From NCBI GenBank assembly GCA_021495925.1, contig JAKEKT010000004.1, positions 434,001 through 498,000 on the forward strand: a stretch of DNA of 64,000 nt, given 5' to 3'. Origin of the DNA: Diplodia intermedia (taxonomy: Eukaryota > Ascomycota > Dothideomycetes > Botryosphaeriales > Botryosphaeriaceae). The notes under the pieces are model-generated. The model was not told the origin of the DNA. It searched no databases and saw only the letters and a list, made by a program, of their open reading frames with translations. Positions within the stretch are counted from its first letter, which is position 1. Each line of letters opens with the position of its first letter. Position numbers and translations under genes: made by a program. Positions 11,801 to 24,184 of the stretch are shown here, in pieces.

Positions 11801-14800
11801 AAGTCGTCGAGAATCTCCTGCTTCAAAGCCTCGCCGCCAGTGATGAAGACACCCTTCAGAAGAGTTGGCACTTGGTCCGGTGTCAGCTGCTTGGCCAGAC
11901 TGGGAGTCAGGTCAATGTGGGTGATGCCGAGGGCGGTGATGGAGCCAGCGAGATCTTCGAAGATCAAGTCTCTTGGAGCGGACACAAGCCTAATACCCTC
12001 AGACCACGTCCAGTACTGTTCAAGGACTGAGACGTCGAAATGAAAAGAGGCAAATTGAAGCCATTTCGAGTCTGCGTCCCAGCGTGGGTAGAAGAGCCTA
12101 GAGAAAGCAAGCATAGCCTGCACCGCGTTCTCGTGCGTAAGCTCGCACCCTTTGGGTGTTCCCGTCGTGCCGGAGGTGTAAAGGCAGTAGCTGAGGTCTT
12201 GGGGAAGGACTGCCCTTGACAGTTCAGGCTTCTTGGCCGACAAGTTTGAGTAGTCGATGTCATCGAGGTTGACAATCGGCACGTTGACTTGGCCCTGCAA
12301 CGGCTCCGTTTGGTTCTTCATCGAGACAACCATGGTAGCCCTGGAATCTTGAGTGATGAACGCTTTGCGTGCAATAGGTGCGCCAGGGTCCAGGGCAACG
12401 TAGGCACATCCTGCTTTGAGAATGCCCAGGATGCCAAAGGAGGCTTCCGGACACTTGTCGAAACAGATTGCCACGAGACCACCGGGCTCCACGCCCTTGC
12501 TCTTGAGGAGGTTGGCAATCTTGTTTCCTTCTTCATCCAGCTCCTTGTAGGTCCAGCATTTGCTGGTCACCTTCTTATCCTCTATTTCGGTGGCGAATTC
12601 GAAGGCAATCTTGTCGGGGAACTGGCGGGCACTTCTTTCAACAAACTCGTGGAGAAGAGTAACGTCCGTCTTGATCTCGCGCTCCTTGGGAGGGGTGATG
12701 GAGAGAAGCTCATGCGAATTCCTAAAGGCATCATCCCAGTGGCCATCTGGGTGGAAGATGAGATCGAGCAGAATCCGATCCAGTTGATTGAGCATCACTT
12801 TTGCCTGCTCCTCAGGAAGGCGATCCGACCCGTAAGTGATTCTCAACTCGAGCTGGTCCCCATCGGCCGGCTCAAGTTCAATAGACACGGCGACATCAAC
12901 GGTTGCATCTTCGTCAACCAGCTTCCAGTGGCTCTTCACATTCCCTCCATCCGAGAGCTTCTGGTACGCAAATATGGTGTCAAATAGAGCCTCATCCGGA
13001 TGGCCGGTCCAGCGCTGAATCCTTGTCAAGGGCGTGAACTGGTGCTTTCGGACAGCGGTGTTGAAGGCCATCATGCTATCGAGGAGAGCGCGGTTGTCCG
13101 GGTTATTGCGAGCCGGCAGCGGAACGGTTGTGATACATGGGAAAGCAGTGGACTCCGCTCTCTCGTCATTGCGACCGGAGAAGACGACCCCGAAGGTCGC
13201 AGCATCTTCTCCAATATACCCCGCCAGAAGGCGAGCCCAAGCAGCCTGGCCAGCAGCTTGCATAGTGATTCCGGTCTTGCGGCAGCCTGCCTCGAGCTCA
13301 CTTTGACGTTGAGCACAGATCTTGGATGAGACAAGCGTCCGGCCTTCCTTGACACGGAGCGGAGTCATACTGGGGAAGGCGTTGACAAAGACATCGTTGC
13401 CCTTCTCTTCCCAGAAGCCTTTCCTTTCATCGCTGTCATCACCGCTTGACAGAAGTATAGAGCTCAAGACGGGTTCAAATGGCTTGGGTGCAGGCACCTT
13501 TTCACCGAGGCAAAAAGCAGCGACCTCATCCAGAAGAATGCGCAAACTCTGAGCATCATACAGAGAGTGTAGGATGGAGAGGTGAAGAGAGACACCACCC
13601 GTGACGTCGACCAGGAGCGCACGGAAAGCATTCTTGCAGAGGCCACGCAAGATTCCCTGACGGGAATCCTCCCGCCACTTCAGGATCTCTGATTCAGCAG
13701 ATTTGGCCCCTTCCAGTCTGGAAATCGGCGCGACTGAAGCGTCGTGTGTGTACGTAACCAAAGCAAACGGTGACTGAGTGTTGTTGACGTGCACGAAACC
13801 AGAGCGCAGAATCTCATGCTGCTCGTAAAGCGAGCGCAATGCTTGCTCCAGGAGGTCCGAGCTGATGCCATCAAACTGGTAATGCATGTAGTTGAGGTAC
13901 ATCTTGCCGTCGGAGTGGAGGAATTGCGATATCATGCCGGCCTGTAGCGGGGTACAGGGATGGACGGAAGCAATGTCACTGACGCCGACGTTTAACTCCT
14001 GGGAGATGGTCGGCCTGTACTGCTCCTCGAAGCCCTTGAAATCAAACATCTGCTCGTCTGACACGCGAGCTTCTCCGCGTTGCAGGAGCGAGGCGAGATC
14101 TGCGCATGTTGGACGATCAAGAACATCGGATGCGGTAATCTTGAACCCCTTCTTCCTCAACCGGGCCGCTACCTGCACAGCGCTGATGCTGTCGAGACCG
14201 AGCTGGTAAATGGTTGTCTGCAAGCCGATGCTCTCAGGTGAAACCTTGGACAAGACTGCCAGTGCTTCCCTAATTTCGAGCTCAGTGGTAGTCCAGTCGC
14301 GCTCATCCTGGACATCGGAGGGCTCCTGCCTTGCCTCTTCAGAATCCTGGAAGATTGACTTGAGTGCGCGCTTGTCTACCTTTCCGGCAGCAGACAGCGG
14401 AATGCGATTGACCAAGATGAGGAAGTTGGGCACCATATAGGACGGCAGCTTGTCGGCCGTGGCTTTCTTGGCCCTGTCCTTGATCTCAGTAGCGTCAAGA
14501 TTGTCCTTGTTCGCTCCCACTGCCAAGAAAGCCACGATCTGCTCCTTGGAAGACTCCGATGCCTTGAGCACCTGCGTCGAGACACTAGCAATGGCATGGT
14601 GAGAGTCTCGCAGAACGGCACTGATCTCGCCAAGCTCCACACGCAGACCACGGATTTTGACTTGATCATCAGCACGGCCAACGAACTCAAAGGTACCGTT
14701 TCCGAGCATTCGAACGACATCGCCCGACTTGTAGAAGCGTTGGCCATGGCGGGACACAAATCGCGTTTGGGTCATTGCCTGGTTGGCGTGGTACTCACGA

Positions 14801-17800
14801 GCGACCTGAGAGCCACCAATGTAGAGCTCCCCAACGCCGAAGACAGGCAGAGTGGAAAGACCATCTGGGGATTGCACGATGAAACTTGTCGTAGGGAATG
14901 GCTTGCCGATAACAGCCGATTTGACATCCTTCGATACTGGGAAAATGGTAGCACAGAAGGCAGCTTCGGTAGGGCCGTAGGAGTTGACGAGCTTTCCGGC
15001 CCATCTGTCGACCAGTTCCTGCGGCATCGCTTCTCCGATGCAGTACAGGTATTGCAGTGTCGGAAGGGCATCCTGCGGCAGGCTTAGCGCGACGGAGGGG
15101 GTTAGATCGGCCAACGTGATCTGCATGGAATCGATGATTCCGGGAGTATCGTTCAGCATCGTCGGCTGCTCGGCCGCACAAAGAGTAAACCCGAAGGACC
15201 AAGCGAGAAAGCAGTCATAGTAGCACATGTCGAACGTGGTCGCAGCGAACTGAAGGAGACGGGAATCAGGCCTCCATGGGATGATTGTGCGGGATGCCTC
15301 CACCGTCTGGACAGGATTGCGATGCTCAACGCTCACTGCCTTTGGTGTTCCGGTTGAGCCCGATGTATACAGTCTGTAGGCGAGATGATCTGGCTTCAGG
15401 CCTGTGATGTTGGGGTTGTGCGTGGAAGATGAGCCGATAGCCTCCACGAATAAGACCTTGGCTTCTCCACACCAAGTGGTGTCTACCACGGCGTTCGAGA
15501 TTACCACCTTCGCACCGAGTTCTTGCAGCATGAACTGCTTTCGAGACAGAGGAAGGTTGGCATCGATCGGCGTGAATGCTGCTCCGGCCTTGAGCACTGC
15601 GAGGACACTAGCGTAGTAGTGTGGCGACTTCGGAATGCAAATCGGGACTGCTTCGTCGAAACCCACGCCGTGTTGCAGGAGAGCGTGGGCAATTTGATTC
15701 GATATCTGGTTCAGTTCGTTGAACGTCCATCGGCCACGGCTTCCATCTGCGTGTTGGAAATCCAACGCCACCGCATGGGACATTGCCTCGGCATTCCGCT
15801 CAAATGCTGAATGGAGCAACGGCCCGGCGCATGGGTCAAGAGTCTGGAAGTCGAGATTACTTGTCGAAAGAAGACCCTTAGATAGATGAAAAACATCAGA
15901 GTAGAGCGCGGACGGATGTTGAGCGCATGAGCTCAATGCCGCCGCGAATGTATCGCTAATTACACGAATATCATCCTTCGCGATAAACGCCCTACGAAGA
16001 AAGCTTTAGCCAGCCATACACAGAAATATAAAGACGCACTTACTCATGGAAATGCAGAACCAATGCGAGGGCATCCTTGCGACGGTCGGGAACGAGCTCA
16101 CAAACAAGCGGAAACTGTGTAAACGTCAGCCTTGGTCTGCCAGGTTTGTTGTGCGACTTACATCCATCTCTCCAGTGTCTTCTTCTAAAGACCAAATCTT
16201 CTCATTAAGGTGGTAAGCAGTTTGCTGAAGAATGAAAAGGGTATCGAAAAGGCGGGTGCCATCGTTGCTCAGCATGGCCTGAATGCGCCGAAGAGGCGTT
16301 AGCTGGTAAGGTAATGAATCCGCATTAAATGTGGAAAGGTAGCCAAGCAAGTCGCTGTTCTTGCTGTTCGCGGAAAGATCCACTCTGACCGGCAGAGTGT
16401 TGAAACAAGGCGCAACAAGTCTATCAAGGCCGTCTATAGGGAGAGTCCGCCCACTGACAACATTGCCGAAGCAAATATCGCTCTCGCCGGTGTAAAGAGA
16501 CAAAATCTTTGCCCATGCCGCTTGGCCCAAAGCCAGAAGCGTGCAAGAAAGTTTGCGGCAATCAGACTCCAAGGCACTGAGTGAAAACGGCAGGTCCTCC
16601 ACAAAGACAGATCGCTCGGTCTTTGTCTTACGGGCAGCCGCGGAAAGGCCCGTAAGATCAGGGAAAGAAGTTGGCTCGAGACCCTGAAGGCGGCCAGACC
16701 AGAACCTGTCCGTCTCTTCTGCTCGAGTTTGGACCATCTCCGCCAGAAATGGTTCGAAAGGTACAACTGGTGGCAAGTCGTCCCCACGGTAGATTTGTTC
16801 CACTTCTGTCATCAATTGACCCATGGCTGCGCCATCGTACAAGGCATGGTGGCAGCAGAAGAGCAGGTACCTGGAGTTGCCTGCCTTCATTGTTGCAAAC
16901 CGAAGCGGAGGCTGATGGGATTCAGCCATAGATGCAGCGATTGACTCGACGTATTTATCGGCCTCGTTCGCGTCGATCTCATCCCACAGAGGCATGCTTT
17001 CCGCGAGAACAACCTGCGCAAAAGCGTATTGAGGGTCGTCTGTAGCGACGAAGCAGGTCCTGAGAATTTCATGTCTCTTGCACATGGCAGTCCAGCAATC
17101 CCGCAGACGAGTGTGATCTCCTTGGACTTTGAAAACCATCTTGTTGAGGTATGTAGCGGTCTCGGAAGACCCTCCCGCCGAAAGCATGGCTTCCTGCAGA
17201 GGACTGCATGGCAGGACTTTGCAGACACTGACGTTCTCGTCGTTGAATGTGCTCAAGATTTGGTCCTTCGTAGGATCACTGAAAACAGTGGTCGGGTCGA
17301 TCGCTCCAGGTCGAGCATCGGAGTTCAGTGACTTTTCGGCAATGAACCTGGCCAAGCGCAGGACAGTTGCATTCTGAAGGATGGCCGAGACCGGGATTCT
17401 CGGTAAGCCGGCTTCCTTGAGGCCATTTGATAGAGAGATGGCAGAAATGGAATCCAGTCCGTAGGCGAAGAATGAAGCTTGCCTCTTGATCTCGTCCACT
17501 GGCATCTTTAGAACGTTGGCAAGGATTGTGGCAGTCGCACGCTCCATCTCGGACCAGTCGCCGGCTTCTTCGGCTTCCCCAGACTTCCGTGAGACCGAAT
17601 CGATGTAATCCGACGTCAGCTGCTCGTACAAAGCTGCAAGCTTGCGTTTGTCCGTCTTACCCTGAACAGTCATCGGGATGGCTGTAACGGGAACCAGGGC
17701 GTTTGGCAGCATATACACTGGGAGCTTGTTCGCCAGATTATCGAATATCTCGGCCACCGCCCCTTGCGTGTTCTTGTCCACGGACACTACTTGGGTGGCC

Positions 17801-20800
17801 GGTGAGGAGGACTCAGTAGGTACCCAGAAAGAGACTAGCTGCTGAGCAGTCTTATTTTGGACACCCATCAGGAGAGTGACGCAGTCAGTGACTGACGTGG
17901 AGTCGAGGATGCAACTGTTGATCTCTCCGAGCTCTATTCGCTGACCTCGTAGCTTGATTTGATCGTCGGACCGACCAGTGAATAGGATTGATCCATCTGG
18001 GCATAGACGACCCATGTCTCCGGATCTGTAGATCCGACCCCACGTAGGATGCTCGATGATCTTCTTCGCAGTAAGTTCAGGCATATTGAGGTATCCGCGG
18101 AAGACCTGGTCTCCACCAAAACACAGCTCACCAACACCACCTCTAGGAACGAGTACATCGTTGACCTCGTCCATCACAAAGGCAGAAGTATTGGTGAACG
18201 GCGCACCAATGTTGTTGATCAAGTCATCATGGGTGACTCTGGGCATGACAGTGCAGATGTTTGTCGTTTCAGATGGCCCGTACCCCTGATAGAGGCCCTT
18301 GCCGGCCCAAGCTCTTTTGACGTGTTCAGTGACGGCCTCACCTGCCGTGACGAGGAACTTGACGCTCGGAACGTTGTCTGGGTTGACCAAGGCTGCAACG
18401 GTCGGTGTCAAGCTAAGATGAGTGATGCCCATTTGACGGATTGCGAGCTCCATATCCTGGAAAAGCTCATCTTTGGTTCCAGAGCAAAGGCACATGCCTG
18501 CGTACCAAGAAAAGAATATTTCGAAGACAGACACATCGAATGCCTGCGAGCAGGATTGGAGGAGTCGAGAATCTTCGGGGCATGGATAGATATCAGAAAG
18601 AACCTTCAGGTTGCTCACAAGGTTGTCTTGTGTAACAAGGACTCCCTTGGGGGTGCCGGTACTCCCGGATGTGAACACTCCGTACGCCACACGCGATCCA
18701 TCGTAAGGCACATTCGGGTTCTCGATGCTGAAATCGCCGAGCTTGACTTGATCCACGTCGAGAACATTCCGATCCCCCAGAGAGCGAATGTCAGCGAGGC
18801 AATCACTCGTCGTTAGGCAGGTGCGTATTTTAGCCTCGTCAAAAATGAACCGGATTCGTTCCAGTGGTGTCTCCGGGGTGATTGGAACGTATCCTGCTCC
18901 AACCTTCAACACTGCAAGGATTGAGACGTACAGATCAATCGACTTCTCCATGCAAATGCAGACGAGGTCATCAGGTCTGACATCCTGAGAGAGGAGAAGA
19001 TTTGAAAGTTGGTTTGCTCTCGAGTTTAGTTCTCTGTAAGTGAGCGTCTGTGTCTGGATGCCAACCTCGTTGATGTTACTACTGAAGGCGACTGCGGGAG
19101 CGTTCGGATGTTGTTCAGCCCTGGTTTCCACGGCGTGGCTTGGTCCTGCAGAGATTTCCTCGTGTTTGAAGTCGGCGTTCCCAATGGACAAGACAGAGTG
19201 GTCCATGCGTTGAACTTGCTGGGTAAGCTCGGCGTCAACGTTTTCCAAGAAGAACCCAACAAGCTGTTCGATCTGGGATATTATGATGTCGACTTGGTCC
19301 TTTGGCAGAACAGCTGGGTCATAGGTTGCTTTGGAAACAAGACCGGTTGTGCGGGGCTCAAACTCTAGAGTCAGCTTGAACTCGAGTTGGTCAGCACCGT
19401 CGACCTGTGAGACGAGACTGCCCTCGTTTCCGTTGCTGTGCAAAGTTTCTTGCCATACAAAAAGGATATCGAAAAGCGGACTTCCAGGTTCCAAGCCACA
19501 AGATTTCTTCACGTCGCGTAGCGGTAGCTCACAGTGGCTGAGCATCGCACGGTTGAGTTCATGGATATGCAGAAGCAGGTCTCTGACCATGCGTGAACGA
19601 GAAACGTCAAGCCGGAGAGGAAGCGTTGCGATGCAAGGCCCGACAATCTCTTCAATTCCAGAGACAGGAATTGTTCGACCGGAAGTTACGGTTCCGAAGG
19701 TGATGTCGTGAGTGTTGAAGTAGAAACTCGCAAGGAATGCAAGAGCCGCCTGGAAGAACACCTGGGTGTTGACTTTGATCATGCTGGCTTGTTGCCGGAG
19801 TTGTTCAAGAGGTGTGGACAGAGCACGGCTCGTCACGGCTAGGGTGTCTGTAGACACCTTCTTGCCATTGAAATTGGGGATTGAAGCATATGTGTAGTCC
19901 TCCAGCTGGGTTTTCCAATAGCTTAGCGAAGGGTCGAGATCGGCTGCCGAGGTGGTCGCAAAATGCACAGCTACATCACAGAACTGAGGTCTCTCCGGCG
20001 CTTCACGGCCAGAAATGAGAGCGTTCAAGTCGGACACGATCAAATCCATAGACCATCCATCGTACAGTGCATGTGGAATCTGGCAAAGTACTCTGTACCG
20101 ATTACCGGAAGTCAAGATCTGGAACTTGAGCGGCCTCAGTAACGACTCGGGTGAGTCAAGCTCATAATCCTTCTGGAATTCATCAACTTCAACCACTTGG
20201 TTGTCGGAGAGCGCCGACCAGATGACCTGAGCATACGAGTTCGTAGAGCCCGTCAGAGCACAGAAGCCAGACCGTAGAACATTGTTCTTTTCCGTCAGCT
20301 CTGTCAACCAACTCTTGAGCTGGAGTGCGCTGCACTTCTGATGAATCTCAAGCTCAACCCAGTTACAGTATGCGCGTGGGTTGATCGAAGTCTCAGCAAG
20401 CATAGCCGCCTGCAAAGGCGTGCATCCAAGAACGTCCTCGATGTCAGATGTGTGGTGGCGCAACTCATCCAGGTTCAAGACGGCTTGCTTGAGGTCCTTG
20501 AATGTATCATTCGAAGGGCTCGAGATGCTGGCCGAGGTGCTGCGATCCTTGAGCAGTGATGCGAGAGACTCGGCGTCGCGTGCAGAGAGTACATCAATAG
20601 CACCAAGCGAGTAATCCGACAATCGAAGTGCTGAAGCTACCCGAATCGCCTTCAAGGAGTCAAGGCCGAGAGCAGCAAGGTTGCTTGTTGGGTGCACAGT
20701 CTCTTGGAGGACGTTGCTGAGTACGGTGCAAATGTGGCTTTCAGTCTCATCTGCGTATTCAGACCGCGCAGGACGCTCCGTGTCTTGCCTCTCCTTATAG

Positions 20801-22857
20801 TTAGCCTCGAGCCCTTTGCGGTCAACCTTGCCGGAGGGCAACCGAGGAATGTCATCCAAGATAACAACGTCTCCAGGTACCATGAATGTTGGAAGCCAGC
20901 GCTTGGATTCCTCAATGACGTGTTGAGCATTCAGACTGCAGCCTTGCGCCAGGATAAAAGCGACGAGTATGCCCGAAATGACACTTGCGGTGACGCTGCG
21001 GCACCCTTTGATGTTCGTCAAGGCTTGCTCCACTTCTCCGAGTTCGACGCGTTGCCCTCTCAGTTTCACCTGGCCAGTAGAGATACGGCCCAAGCACTCC
21101 AGAGTACCGTCGGGCAATAGCCTTGCCTTGTCTCCCGTTCGGTACAAGCGCCCGTACTCTGGGTGATCGACGAAGGCGGCAGCGGTCTGCTCGGGCCGGT
21201 TGAGATACCCGACGGCAAGTTGGTGGCCGCCGACGGCAAGCTCTCCGACCTGGCCAATGGGAAGGACTTCCAACGGGGCGGGTGTGGATTGATCTTCGGG
21301 CGGGGGAGCGACAACGATGGCTGAAACTGTATCTAGTGGGACTCCGATATTGCCCACCTTAGATTGGGCGCTAAATCTTGGCTGGAGGGTGCAATGTATG
21401 GCGGCTTCCGTGGGGCCATACATGCCCCACAGCATGCTTGGCTGCGCTTCGCTGCCGCCGAACTCCTGCACGATCTGGGTACTCAACATTTCGCCGATCG
21501 TAAGGAGGAGTTTCAGTTTCGGGACAGCATTGCGCGTCTGCAGCAGGGTCCCTGCAACGGTGGGGGTGAGTTCAGCGGCATCCACCTCCAGCGTCCTCAT
21601 GGCTGCCGGCAGATCATTGAGCAGAACCGTCCGATCACACGTGACGAGCGTGCAACCCTTGAAAAGAGGGAAAAATATTTCGAACACCGATACATCGAAG
21701 GTGGGTGCGGCGAACTGGAGAAAGCGCGAGAAGGAGGGAATGTGCCGGTCGTGAGCCAATAGACTCTGAGTGGCAGCGAAATGCGAAACGCCGACGCCTT
21801 TCGGAGTGCCCGTTGACCCAGAAGTGTACATGACATAGGCAAGGTCGTCGGAGCTCGGGCTCGGGAGCGCCGCAGAACCTGCCGGGTCCACACTGTAACA
21901 GCCGTCTTCTAACAGTAAAACATGAACATTGTCGCCCTGGGGTATCTTATCGCGAAGTGAAGGAGTGGTAATAACGAGTTTTGCGGAAACGTCCTCGATG
22001 ATGAACTTTACACGCTCCGAGGGCGCATCTAGGTTCAGAGGACAGAATGCCCCTCCTGCCTTGAGAATGGCAAGCTGAGCGATGTAGAGCTCTGGAGACT
22101 GTGGTACAAGCAAGGGCACCACGGGATGCGGTCTCGACGGAGTCAAGTACAAGAGAATCGTCCTCGCCAGCGACGTCGTCACTCGGTCCAAGGTGGAGTA
22201 GGACAGTTCCGAGCGCTTCCCATCGTGGCCGAGATGGTCGATGGCAGGCCTCGCGGAATGGTCCGCCCATTGCACGAGCTGATGAAGCAACCGTGGGCCT
22301 TCCAGCGCCTCCGGGTGCGGGTTGAGGACTGACAGGGCGACATCCGTTGGGAGCGGCGAGCTCTCGCTCGAAGCGTGTGCCTGGGCAATGCAGCGTCTCA
22401 GCTGCTGCGCCATGTGGCGGAGATGCTGGCCGGGCAGATAAGCCGAGGAGACGAGGCGCCCCCGGGCCGCGTCACGGTCGTATTGGAAAGTCAGGGCCAC
22501 TGGGTGGGCCGAAGGAGTCTGTCGGAGCGTCAGAGGGAAACTTGCGGAGAAGGGCTGGGTTGGGCGACATACCAAGCGGAGGCAGACTCGAGTGATGTTG
22601 GCGAGGTCCGAGGCGGGCTGCGGTGGCGCGAGTCTCGAGATGCTTCCGCTGGTGGCGCCAACTTCCACTGCGGCTTCATCCACCAGGAAGCGCACCGCAT
22701 CCACGCCGGTGTATGCATGCAGCAACGCAGCCCACGCGCGCAAAACGGCCTCGTCCGGCACCTGCGGAAGGCCCGCAAGAATCTCTTCTGCAGACACTGC
22801 GCCGGCGGGCCCAGGCAACTGGGTGGAATGGAGGTTGGGGAAGGCCGTGAGGTCCAT
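5814..22857 (-). CDS. sidC: Ferrichrome/ferricrocin-type siderophore NRPS (NPS2/SidC family)
   Basis: Megasynthase of 5624 residues that should assemble a cyclic hydroxamate siderophore from small amino acids and three N5-acyl-N5-hydroxyornithines. Exons: 22857-16162, 16114-16044, 15991-6025, 5954-5814; introns are 47, 52 and 70 nt and every junction is in frame. The start is the ATG at 22857 (MDLTAFPNL). Approximate landmarks by residue: a condensation-like remnant 20-180; A1 core (YTSGSTGTPKG) 344, T1 731, C1 931; A2 core 1398, T2 1801, C2 2004; A3 core 2466, T3 2855, C3 3066; A4 core 3530, T4 3937, C4 4150; T5 4492, C5 4704; T6 5050, C6 5301. All six T sites keep the DS of GLDS. A4 has the FHFDVSVLEQYWTW signature that I associate with hydroxyornithine-type domains of this family. 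The terminal T-C-T-C is the family hallmark. There is no thioesterase; the last C domain should cyclise. Four A domains point to the NPS2/SSM1 type rather than three-A SidC, so the symbol denotes the family. Confidence 0.93.
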
Positions 22858-23515
22858 GGCTTGCGCAGTCACCGCACGAATTAGGAAATTAGAGACAGAC
22901 AGGCGTGGGGAGCGGCGCGTTCAAGTGGTACAAGTATAGAGAAAGGCAGCCGACGGGATAGTGGGATCAGCGAACCACAGCCCGGGGTCCTCAGCAGCGC
23001 ATGATTTGCGGCCACAGGCGATGTATAATGAGCGTGCTTGCGGCCGCGTCCATGGCGCCCAGGCGTGCCGGAAGCTGATGAGAGCTGGCGCGTGAAGTCG
23101 CGGTCGATGACGATGCTCGCAGTGGCCCATGCCGTGCTGGGGCGCCGGCCGGAGCAGGCCCACGCCTGCTAGCGCCCACCGCGGGGCCACCGCCCACGCA
23201 GCAGTCGCGACCTGTCAACCCGCCCTCGCCCGCCGCTCGCCAGCCGACCGTCCGCATCGCCAGCATCCGTCGCCGCAGCCTTCTTTCGGGACGCCGCCGC
23301 TGTCCTGTCCTCGCGGTCCTCGCGGTGACAGCTCCGGGCGCCATGCAGCCGCAGGCTTCTGCGCCAGGGGGCGTTCCGCCCGCTCTTGCATGCCCGCCGG
23401 CATGGTCCGCGATCGGAGCGCCCCACGCGAGCGGCCCTGGTCCGCCTCGGGAGAAGGGCATCGAGGCCGCGGGCATCGAGAGTCGCAGTGGAGCGCGTGT
23501 GTCAAGGGGAATCTC

Positions 23516-23532
23516 ATCTGATCATCAGATAA
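23516..23532 (+). promoter_or_regulatory. Iron-repressor GATA site (ATCAGATAA) within a palindrome
   Basis: ATCAGATAA at 23524-23532 matches the consensus ATCWGATAA reported for the SREA/Urbs1/Sre1 family of iron-sensing GATA repressors. It overlaps a 15-bp palindrome (23516-23530) with 7-bp arms ATCTGAT and ATCAGAT around one C. Seen directly; binding is inferred from the motif and its place upstream of siderophore genes. Confidence 0.7.
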
Positions 23533-23649
23533 TTCGACCGTCGGGTTGATGTTGCATGCAAATTCTTCCAGCTGCTTGGCGGCGCGGAAACACCGCCCCA
23601 AAAGGCTTAACAGCAGCCTCTTCGGCCCTAGGCCCAGTCCAGCGGGCGG

Positions 23650-23658
23650 ATCTGATAA
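23650..23658 (+). promoter_or_regulatory. Iron-repressor GATA site (ATCTGATAA)
   Basis: Second perfect ATCWGATAA match in the NRPS/ABC gap, 118 bp from the first, about 800 bp upstream of the NRPS start and 530 bp upstream of the ABC start. It could serve either gene. Confidence 0.65.
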
Positions 23659-24184
23659 GCCCCACAATGCAGGGTTGCGCCGCTGGCGTCGGTTCTTACG
23701 TGGGTGGTCCATCTCCGGCCGCCAATTTTGCACCTCCGTCCACACTTTCTCGTACCGCCGCCGCCGATGCGTGCCTAGTTCTGTCCCATGTCGAGCCATG
23801 CATCCCGGCCCCGTCGGCGAGCCGTGGACTGTCACCATGGCCCCAACTCCTCGCCCGCGTCGGTACCGGCGCTGCCCCGGACACGGCACAGCGCCACCGG
23901 CACCGGCCTGCTCTCCTGCCTGTTTGCTGCCGTTTCGCCTGCGCCCTGACCGCCGCTTGCTTGACTCTGCGCTGTCTTCCTCCCGTCGGAAATATCTGCC
24001 AGCTTACCAAGGCGTTGATCATCCCCGGTTTCTCCTTTGGGCCTGATTGAGCTGGAGCTGTGCTGGCCTAGCCAACCCCCATTTCTAAAAGACATGGCCC
24101 TCTGACCCGGCCCGAGGTCCATATACGTAAATTTCTTGCTAAGCATCTCTGGGGAACAAGCCTCCTCCACCATCCAACATCCCC

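Larger units (their letters stand above)
22858..24184. promoter_or_regulatory. Bidirectional promoter, NRPS / ABC transporter
   Basis: This 1.3-kb GC-rich gap separates the divergent starts of the NRPS and the ABC transporter. It holds two perfect ATCWGATAA sites (23524-23532 and 23650-23658) and a CCAAT box at 23722-23726, the pentamer bound by the HAP complex that works with HapX in fungal iron regulation. ORFs of up to about 220 codons in this GC-rich stretch show no recognisable protein and are not called. Confidence 0.7.

Noticed and set aside
5689..22872. Reading the NRPS as two separate genes of about 3400 and 2250 codons
   Set aside because: Two introns (16161-16115 and 16043-15992) with good splice sites join the frames exactly and complete the end of C2 and the start of A3. 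The apparent start of the second frame is a TTG inside the exon.
22921..23889. ORFs of up to 224 codons in the NRPS/ABC promoter
   Set aside because: GC-rich, Arg/Ala/Pro-rich translations on both strands without a recognisable protein; several overlapping frames are open at once.
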